Shown here: one piece after another, positions 56,678 through 64,000 of the stretch | Numbering within the stretch: position 1 is the first letter of the stretch | Layout of the letters: each line of letters begins with the position of its first letter | Source: Cordilura impudica | Taxonomy: Eukaryota; Arthropoda; Insecta; Diptera; Scathophagidae | Length of the DNA stretch: 64,000 bases | Reading direction: 5' to 3' | Assembly (NCBI GenBank): GCA_963682025.1 | Contig: OY821517.1 | Span: 50,097,662-50,161,661 of the forward strand | The notes under the pieces: generated by a model | Told to the model about the DNA's origin: nothing | Database searches by the model: none | Seen by the model: only the letters and a program-made list of their open reading frames with translations | Position numbers and translations under genes: made by a program

Positions 56678-57558
56678 AAGGGTGATCCATTTCGAGGTTC
56701 CCTACTTTTTTAAAGAAAAAAACACAGAAAGTTCAAATTTAATGGGGAATGTTTATTATCATTTGAAAGAAAATTCTTTGGCATTTATTTTTTGAAGATT
56801 ATGTATATCAAATTGAGTCCGTTGAAACCAATTTTCGATGACTCGTTCGAGCATTTCGACTGGTAACTGGCGAATGACACGCGTGATGTTTTGCTCCAAG
56901 GCCTGAATCGAAGCGGGATTGTCCGCATAAACTTTAGACTTTACATATCCCCACAGGAAAAAGTCTAACGGTGTGATATCACACGATCTTGGTGGCCAAT
57001 CGACCGGCCCAAAACGTGAAATTATCTGCTCACCGAAGTGTTCTTTCAATAAATCCATTGATTGATGCGCTGTGTGGGAAGTGGCGACGTCTTGTTGAAA
57101 CCAAATGTCGCCGAGATCACGAGCTTCAATTTCAGGCATCATACGTCAGTCCGAGTTGCTGCGAACGGCGCCGAATCGACTATCCACGGTTTTAGTGTAC
57201 ACTCTCAGCTACGGCCGCTATATTTTCCTCACTGCGTGCTGGACGTGGTCTATTCGGTCGAATATTATCCAATAATGAATGCTGGATCTCAAGATGGGTG
57301 ATGGTGTTGCGAATAGTACGCTCAGTAGGCCGATTATGTTGACCATATGTTGAGCGAAGTGCACGAAACACATTTCTAACAGAACGTGAATTTTCGAAAT
57401 AAAGTTGAACGATTTGTAAACGTTGTTCAGGCGTAAGTCTTTCCATGATGAAATGCCAAACAATGCTACACAAAAATAACATGACAGCATGACACGACTC
57501 ACACGTGATCTGTCTAAAAAAGGCTATTGAAAAAAGTATCTCTACTTGGATCACCCGG
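56678..57558 (-). mobile_element. mariner-like element, DD41D (rosa) type, internally deleted
   Basis: Ends AAGGGTGATCCATTTCGAGG and, inward from the other side, CCGGGTGATCCAAGTAGAGA, flanked by TA on both sides (56676-56677 and 57559-57560). 881 bp, shorter than a full mariner (~1.3 kb) because the middle of the gene is missing. It splits the Transib-like remnant. Confidence 0.88.
56759..57446 (-). pseudogene. mariner (DD41D-type) transposase, internally deleted
   Basis: Starts MERLTPEQRLQIVQLYFE at 57446 on the minus strand, with the helix-turn-helix domain (RPTERTIRNTI) and the RPARSEENIAAVAESV hinge. After about 57195 the frame is lost, and the region with the first catalytic Asp is deleted. 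It resumes with WFQQDVATSHTAH (second Asp) and, after 41 residues, the last Asp in TPLDFFLWG. That spacing gives the DD41D signature. It ends KINAKEFSFK. Cut-and-paste transposase, TA target. Not functional as found. Confidence 0.87.
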
Positions 57559-57770
57559 TAATTGAATATCAGTCTTTGCCAATTGGAGAGCTTTCCGAAG
57601 AAACTCAGGAGTCTCTCAACAAATTTTATAAAAAATATAGATGCTCGACCACCTACAAATCATCAAGGGTGAGGCTACATGAGAACCTCTTTAAGATGTT
57701 TTGGCAGCATCTTCCGATTCCGCTTATTTCATCTCACGAAAAGAGTTAGAATCCAATAATTATAGTTCAG

Positions 57771-58379
57771 AACTGATTAGTCTTTTAGATGAATGAATTG
57801 TGATAATTATTTTGAAGCAATTTGAAATAATAAATTCAAAAATCTAAATTTTTTTTATTATTATTATTTTTTTTTTTTTTTTTTTTTAATTACGAATGAT
57901 AATTTTAAAACATAAAAACCTTGAAAAAAAGAAACATTAACAATTAAAATGGTTATAAATCATGTTTCTAGTTAACATAAACATGATTTTTTCATGCCGT
58001 TAATAAATTTCAACTTTGATAACCCTTATGTAAGCATCTAGAAGGCGCAGCACCTTGTTCGAATACCTATTTCATGGGTTGGACAATTATATATCATATG
58101 CCTTTTAACTTATTTGATTGCCTCAATTTGTTCAAAATTTATGGTTTTTGCAACGAAAAAACTCAAATTTTAAAATGGTATTTTTTATTAATTTATGACA
58201 GTTAAAAAATCTATTACTTAAAATATAAAATTTCTTAAGATAAGTTACACAAGAAACACTTTGGTAATTTAGCATTTTTTGTAGCTAGTTTTTAAATTCA
58301 ACAATCCATTTTTTTGGGTGCCCATTACGTCTGTACATAAGTTTTTGATGCAAAAATAAAAATATATATATTGGAGGCA
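57771..58379. other. no feature recognised
   Basis: AT-rich, with a T-run of about 24 at 57867-57889. No gene seen. Confidence 0.4.
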
Positions 58380-60330
58380 ACACAATTACCATCCAGGAAC
58401 AAAACCTAATCAAAAATCTTGGTTTAAGCAGACTTGCAGAGATGCAGTCAGATCCAGAGAGGAAGCATTCAGACTTTGGCGTGAAAATAAAAATTCCGTC
58501 ACTGAACTGCTACGCAAACAGGCGAGAAACGAATGTGCTAAAGTACTAAGGCGTGAAAAGTTTCTTAACGATCATCGCCTTCGTGCTAAAGTTCTTTCTG
58601 CTCCTCGAGGCAGCAAGAACTTTTGGTCATTTGTTAAAAGAGTAAAGAATAATGCTAGTTCTGCAATCCCAACTCTTATAATGAATGACCAAATATTCAC
58701 TGACCCGGTTGATAAGGCTAACCTTTTAGCTGAACGTTTTGCAAAAAATTCATTTTTGCCGGATAGCGATCAACCACTGCCCGAACTCGAAAGGGTATCT
58801 TGTACTATGCCTAAAATATTCTTCCGAGCACGTGCAGTTAAAAAGGTTCTTCCGGATCTCAACATAAATAAGTCTCCGGGACCGGATGGTATACCAGCAC
58901 TGGTGCTGAAACAGTGCTCTTCGACGCTAGCCAGTGCGGCTAATAACCCTGAAAATTACCGTCCAATTGCAATCTGCTCTGCACTCTCAAAGGTGATAGA
59001 GAGCATGATCAATTTCCATCTTGTGAACTACCTAGAGGCCAACTCACTTATTAATGATCGTCAGTATGGCTTCCGTAGAAATCGTTCCACGGGAGACCTG
59101 TTAGCTCTACTTTCTGAGCGCTGGAGTCGATCCATTCGCAATTTTGGCGAAAGCAAAGCGGTTGCTCTAGATATTTCCAAGGCATTCGATCGTGTGTGCC
59201 ACGGTGCACTGATATCTAAGCTTATTGCATTTGGGGTCGGTAATGACTTCTCTCGATTTATATCGAGTTTTCTCAGAGATCTAACAATACGTGTTGTTAT
59301 TAATGGTGTCTCATCCAATGAGTTTCAGCTTAATTCAGGGGTACCCCAAGGTTCCGTTCTTTCTCCCTCTCTTTTCCTTATCTTTCTGAACGACCTTCTT
59401 GGTCAAACTTTTAACTCTATATACTCTTTCGCAGATGACCGCAGCATTTGTCATTCATTTTCCTTTAATTGTAGGCCAAGCCTCTTGGAGGTTGCAGGCA
59501 AAAGGCGGACAATGAATAACACACTCAATGAAGACCTGTTAACAATCTCCGAGTGGGGTAAAGCGAATAGGGTTGATTTTAATGCGCTGATGACTAAATG
59601 TTGTATGTTGACCCATAGGGCCATGGATTCAACAATGTCATCTGTATATATGGATGGTATAGGTATTTAGGAGTCGGATACTCTTGATGTTCTAGGCATG
59701 AGAATTCAATGTGGTGTTCGTTGGAACGAGCATGTTTTCCAAGTGTCGAAAGAAGCATTCAAGTGTCTTGGTTTTCTAAAACGGTGCAAAAATTACTTCA
59801 CTCCTTCTGATCTCCTTAAAATCTATACCACTTACATCCGACCGAAAATGGAATACAACTCCCATATATGGACAGGAGCTTCAAAGTCTATTTTGGAGCT
59901 ACTGGACGGTGTGCGCTCATCAATGACAGTAGGGTATCCAACTCTATTGATTCATTGGAACATCGTCGGAATGTGGGTTGTATAGCACTGTTCTATTATT
60001 ACCATGGGAAATGTTCTTCTGAGATTAGTGAACTTATTACAAGTGCCCGAGTTTCGGTTCGCTCTACCCGTTTGTAGTTTATTGTCCAGTTGACCGCACA
60101 ACGCATTATAGAGAGAATTCGTTTATCAGTCGAACTAGTCGTATGTGGAATAAACTCCCCGCAGAGGTCTTGCCTGACAGTTATAACTAATAAAATTTAA
60201 GTCAAATATCCATAAACACTACTCCCTTTTTCCTCCTTCCCATAACCTATTTTCCTGAGATCAACACAATGCACTGTATCTGTGGGGGGCATCCCCTGAG
60301 TGTTGGTTAATAAATAAAAAAAATAGAACT
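58380..60330 (+). pseudogene. CR1/Jockey-group non-LTR retrotransposon, 5'-truncated, RT mostly intact
   Basis: The open frame 58681-59670 is preceded by related reading (SRNFWSFVKRVKN-like) from about 58390. It holds NKSPGPDGIPALVLKQCSS, then ENYRPIAICSALSKVIES, YGFRRNRSTGDLLALL, ALDISKAFDRVCHGALISKL, SGVPQGSVLSPSLFL and FADDRSICHSF. These are the fingers and palm motifs, with the catalytic FADD present. Between ASAA and NNPENYRP about 30 residues usually found there are missing, in frame. Downstream, stop and shift at 59670, then YIRPKMEYNSHIWTGAS and NVGCIALFYYYHGKCSSE. The 3' end is ggttaataaataaaaaaaat, a typical short tail. No endonuclease seen. Exact clade uncertain. Confidence 0.85.
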
Positions 60331-60459
60331 CATTCTGATCATTCATCCCATCCATATGAGCATTCCACGTTCACATAGGGACAAATTCAACTATTTTTAT
60401 GTGCTTCTAGTACAGCAAGTTCAAAATAACTAATATTGTTTTGCTATTATATACTTAGG

Positions 60460-62340
60460 CAGGAAATCTGAACAGTTACCTAGATCGTATAGACCAATTA
60501 GTCTAAGTTGCTTTTTCCTAAAGACATTGGAAAAAGTTCTGGACCATCACATCAGGGACACTTACCTGGCACGCAAACCTATTCATGAACTACACGTTGC
60601 GTACCAATAAGGAAAATCCACGGGATCGGCTGTCCATAATGATGTCACAATGATAGAAAAGGCACTTGATGCCAAACAAATAACTCTATGTGCCTTCATT
60701 GATATACAAGGCGCCTTCGATAATACGTCATATAGGGCAATTGAAGAGGCCATGTTGAGAAAGGATATTTCTCCAATCATAATTAACTGGACGCTAGAGA
60801 TGCTCAACTCTAGGGTCATCACACTGAATATAGGCAGTACATTTAGGACCATTAGTGCCACTAGGAGCTGTCCTCAGGGAGGCGTTCTATCACACTGCTT
60901 CGGACCTTAGTCATAGATGAGTTGTTGGGGGAACTTAATGACTTAGGATTCTAAGTCTTAGGCTATGCAGACGATCTTGTTATCTCTATCTCCGGCTTCG
61001 ACGAGAGCACAATATCGGAGCGTATGCAACAGGCCCTGAATTATAAACTCAATTGGTGTCAGAGAAAAGGGTTATCTATGAACCCATCAAAAACCATACG
61101 GATTCCCTTCACTAAACGAAGGAAACTCAACCTTGTGGAACTAAGTCTGAACGGTTTGACAATAGGGTTCTCGGACGAGGTCATGTATCTTGGGGTCACC
61201 CTGGATAAATCCCTCACATGGAACAGCCACTTGGATCAAATTAACAAAAAGGCCACCAGGGCTTTATATTTGGTAGAACGTGAGGTTTAAAGCCCTACAG
61301 AACTACTGGTCGTTTGAAACTATTGTGAAACCAATGGTTACCTATTCTGCTCTTGCATGGTGGCCAAAGGTTGAGCAAACTAATGCGAAAGCAATCCTGC
61401 ACAAGGTGTACCGCATTGTCTGTATTGGTATCACAGCGACGAACAGAACGTGTCCAACCGATGCTATCGGCATCATGCTTAACATTACACCACTGCATAT
61501 TTCGATCATCGAAGATGCGTGCATGAGTGTCGTACGAATCCGGATTTTGGTAGCATGAAGGACGGTGACCTAAAGGGTCACATGAGAGTCGCAAGTCTCT
61601 TCATCCACGACCCGGTGGCGAGAGTCACGGACAGAATGCTATCAAAAAAGATATTCATCAGGGAATTCGAAACCATGATATTGGAACGGAGCGCATGGAC
61701 CAGGTCTTGGAGTGCATCGAACGGCTAAACGAATTAGGTAGATGCAACAAACTAACTCTATGCTGGATTCCGGGCCCCGAAGGCCACGTGGGGAATGAAA
61801 GGGCCGGTTGCCTAGCCAATCGAGGGGCTTGTCGTCCTTTCATCGGTCCGGAATCCTTCTGTGATGTTCCAGTGGGACACATAAAAGAAAAAATGAGGGA
61901 GTGGAGAAAATCACAAATTGCCGAACACTGGGACAAAAGTCCAGGCCAACAGCAGGCTAAGAGATTTATAACTCCATCCAGTGTTCAATCGGAAAGACTA
62001 CTTTCCCTTGATAAGAAGGACTTAAGGACCTTCACGGAATTCTTTACAGGACACTGCAATCTTAGATACCATCTACGAAAGAAAGGACTATAGACACATG
62101 TAGGTTCTGCGGGCAGGAGGTTGAAACAACAGAACACATTCTCTGTGAATGTCCAAGACTAACTGGCAAGAGAATCATTGCACTTGGAGGATACACTGTA
62201 TCCCCCGGGACATATGGAATCTAATGCCAAATAGGGTAATTGGCTTTATAAAAAGCCGTAATCTTTACGACAACCATGGGCTGCACAAAAGATCAAACTG
62301 GTCGCAGTGCGTAGAGCCTTCTTTATCTAATCTAATCTCT
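60460..62340 (+). pseudogene. LOA/I-type non-LTR retrotransposon (RT plus RNase H), decayed
   Basis: RT blocks in broken frames: YRPISLSCFFLKTLEKVLD, FIDIQGAFDNTSY (first Asp), CPQGGVLS, then GYADDLVISISG (catalytic YADD), GLSMNPSKT and YLGVTLDKSLTWNSH. The post-RT block at 61280-61560 matches the fragment at 481-735. RNase H follows: LCWIPGPEGHVGNERAGCL (the last Asp position reads Gly) at 61750-61815. Near the end is a CCHC-like C..C....T.EH.LCEC motif. The 3' end at about 62300-62340 matches 1148-1205. Many stops. Endonuclease and ORF1 absent. Confidence 0.85.
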
Positions 62341-62628
62341 GCTATTATATAGATTATGCACAATTCTTTGAGCCTACATAAATATTTTAATACTATTTCA
62401 CTAAATACGGAAGGGAAAAGTTAAAATAAAGACGCCATGAGGCAGCCGGATCGATTCGATCAACATCCTGAATTGAAATCGTTCTTTTAAAACAACAAGA
62501 TAAAGTGCCTTAGAAGCAAATTTTAAGTGAGAATCAAGCTTGTTGCTGCCGTGAAAAGACAATTATCGTTTTATATTTTGTCACGTACAGAAAAATCTCA
62601 TCACGTGTCTAACAGAGTTCAACTAAAT
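62341..62628. other. no feature recognised
   Basis: Short spacer; an open frame at 62527-62733 overlaps a Helitron end and is not a gene. Confidence 0.4.
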
Positions 62629-62800
62629 CTAGCAGAGCCCAGCCCTCGAAATTGGAGTGCAAATTCTAGGAAATTTTATTTTTTCATTCAATTTATTTCT
62701 TTCAATGTTTTTTTAATCTATTTAATTCATTAAATTTATTTCATTATAAATATTTTTTGAACACACAGAAATAAGAGCCTAAAGGTATTTAAACCAAAAT
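62629..62800 (-). mobile_element. Helitron family C, 3' fragment
   Basis: CTAG at 62629-62632, cctcgaaattggag, attctaggaaattttatttt. A piece reading agagcctaaaggtat at 62777 may continue it after about 75 bp of other sequence. Confidence 0.75.
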
Positions 62801-62859
62801 AGATCAAAAGATAAGAATAGTTTCTCTATTAATAGAAGTATCGACAATATTGCATTGCT

Positions 62860-63437
62860 TCAATATGAATTTAACAAACGCTTTTTTTGTTCCAAATTCC
62901 TTTTGAAGTAAACGTGGATGTCATGGATCCCAAATAACAATTAGAATTAATTGATTTGCAATTAAACGATACAATGAAATCACTCTTTATTCACTTTTGC
63001 CGGAAAATACTTCCAGCAATATTAAAAATTTTGCCAGGAAAATAATTTCAACGTTTGGAAGCACCTATGTCTGCGATGAAATATATAAAATCAAAATTAC
63101 GATCAGGACTGACGGACGACCATTTGAAGGATTTTTTAAAAATAAGCGTATCTAGTTTCAAAGCAAATATAAAGAATGTCATTGAAAGATCAAACAGGCA
63201 GGCCCATTGTTTACATTAATTTCATTTTTTTAATAATAAGATACGTCTCAATTTTTTTATTTATTTTTTTTTTGTGTTAATATTTTAAATAAAACATAAT
63301 TTTTCTTAAGTCGATTTATATTTCTTTATAATATAATACTGTACCAACATATAAAATAATGAAAACTTTGATACGGCCCGCTGAACTCATGAAAAATTTT
63401 TATGCGGCCCTCTCCTTAAAAACATTGGACCTCTGGG
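62860..63437 (+). pseudogene. hAT transposase C-terminal (dimerisation) remnant
   Basis: Translations give VNVDVMDP, QLELIDLQLNDTMKS, then ISTFGSTYVCDE and, after a frame slip, MKYIKSKLRSGLTDDHLKDF and ISVSSFKANIKNVIE. This is the C-terminal block of hAT proteins of the GTF2IRD2/ZBED type (STFGSTYxCE, KSKLRSxLTDEHL). A probable terminus is at 63437: read inward from there it starts CAGAGGTCCAATG, which looks like a hAT TIR. It follows tgcggccctctcc. The N-terminal and catalytic parts are missing. Confidence 0.78.
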
Positions 63438-63484
63438 CTAAGTCGTTATGAAAATTTTTTTTGTTAAATTTTCTCAAACATGAA

Positions 63485-63900
63485 ACGAAAGCAAAATTTT
63501 ACACATTTGTATGGAAAGTGTCTGATCTTTTTCGAGTAGTAGTTCATCCGAGCCACAATTTTGGCCAGATTACTTTTAAATTTGAAGTACGTAATATACT
63601 CATATTTCCAAAATTAAAAAGTACAAAATTTGTTCCATGTGTGTTCTTTTAAATTTTTTTGTAAATCGATGCCAAATATCATACATTTGAATGGAAAGTG
63701 GTCGAGCTCTTTCGAGTAGTAGTTCGCCAACAGCACAATTAAAAGAACAGTAAACAATTTTGGCAAGTCGTGATGGACATTTTTTTTTTTTTATAATTAC
63801 ATTAAACTTGAAATAAGACCAAATTTTCACACATTTGTAAAGAAAGTGTCTGATCTTTTTCGAGTAGTTGTTCGCCCAGAGCTCAATTTTAATCGGAATG
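63485..63900. repeat. three tandem ~175-bp degenerate repeats
   Basis: The blocks at 63497-63570, 63672-63745 and 63820-63895 each contain acatttg, gaaagtg, gatcttttt/gagctcttt, cgagtagtwgttcrcc and cacaatt in order. Confidence 0.8.
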
Positions 63901-63961
63901 ACTTAATTTTTCAAATGAGTCATCTGTAAATAAGGTCAATTACGGGCAGTGAAAACATATA

Positions 63962-64000
63962 TCTATAATATTAATAGGCAAGGCGATTTCTTGTTACCGA
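63962..64000 (+). mobile_element. Helitron family C, 5' end, running off the window
   Basis: TCTATAATATTAATAGGC preceded by A, then aaggcgatttcttgttaccg. Same 5' end as 12330. Confidence 0.9.

Larger units (their letters stand above)
56160..57770 (+). pseudogene. second Transib-like transposase remnant, split by mariner
   Basis: Left of the mariner, a degraded frame reads VDYPRCGYGNSNDGNTAENF, the counterpart of DQPKQGEGNSNDGNTARRFF in Transib copy 1, followed by NPETVTRFTG. Right of it, EYQSLPIGELSEETQESLNKF matches the Glu-bearing block MLPIGDLSEEAQEKRNKDY. The blocks are in the right order and spacing for one gene. The earlier part (56160-56400) is open in pieces (ALKELHSLYDNLQ) but I do not recognise it. 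The Asp-containing half is not seen. It differs much from copies 1 and 2, so it is a separate Transib lineage. Stops make it dead. No TIR identified. Confidence 0.65.

Noticed and set aside
57062..57301. Plus-strand frames opposite the mariner gene
   Set aside because: Antisense shadows of the mariner transposase on the minus strand.
1..64000. tRNA or rRNA genes
   Set aside because: No cloverleaf with A and B box sequences or rRNA-like conserved block was found by eye; a covariance-model scan (tRNAscan-SE, Infernal) was not possible.

Overview
This is an AT-rich eukaryotic window with no recognisable host gene, tRNA or rRNA. Almost everything identifiable is a transposable element (TE), a TE remnant, or tandem repeat. 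The element mix suggests a fly (Diptera, perhaps a calyptrate): many short interspersed repeats with a (GTCY)n core, Transib, pogo, Tc1 and DD41D mariner transposons, copia, and CR1-like and LOA-like non-LTR elements. Species cannot be settled from the sequence alone.

Layout. 1-2 kb: a LOA-like non-LTR fragment split by a (GTCY)n repeat. 1955-9408: a DNA transposon (tentatively Sola-like) with ~470-bp terminal inverted repeats (TIRs) and an ATAT target duplication; a 3.6-kb Transib sits inside its transposase gene, flanked by a perfect 5-bp duplication CGGCG. 9.4-18.8 kb: a MITE, a pogo-like remnant, a Helitron, (GTCY)n repeats and A-rich microsatellites. 18772-21477: a second, internally deleted Sola-like copy with ~555-bp TIRs. 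21.8-23.2 kb: a ~119-bp minisatellite. 24.9-31 kb: Helitrons, one carrying a nearly perfect 234-bp foldback palindrome, and a decayed transposase-like gene. 32.2-35.9 kb: a second Transib copy invaded by about 1.25 kb of TATAATT satellite, a (GTCY)n fragment and a Helitron. 35.9-39.8 kb: MITEs and a Tc1-like remnant. 41-48.8 kb: nested (GTCY)n repeats, a pogo-type MITE and a microsatellite-cored repeat. 48.8-50.7 kb: copia pol remnant. 51.2-56 kb: 21-bp satellite arrays, two facing each other. 56.1-57.8 kb: a Transib-like remnant split by a DD41D mariner. 58.4-62.3 kb: two non-LTR elements. 62.6-64 kb: Helitron pieces and a hAT remnant.

The genes form no pathway. The biology is that of elements inserting into one another. 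The best system is the first Transib: its transposase is of the RAG1 family, each end carries a heptamer like the V(D)J recombination signal (exactly CACAGTG at one end) with an A-run starting 23 nt further in, and the target duplication is visible. The two (GTCY)n families have subterminal inverted repeats, a 3' hairpin and a shared terminus, as expected for DINE/HINE-type rolling-circle elements. Family names rest on motifs recognised by eye; no database search was possible.
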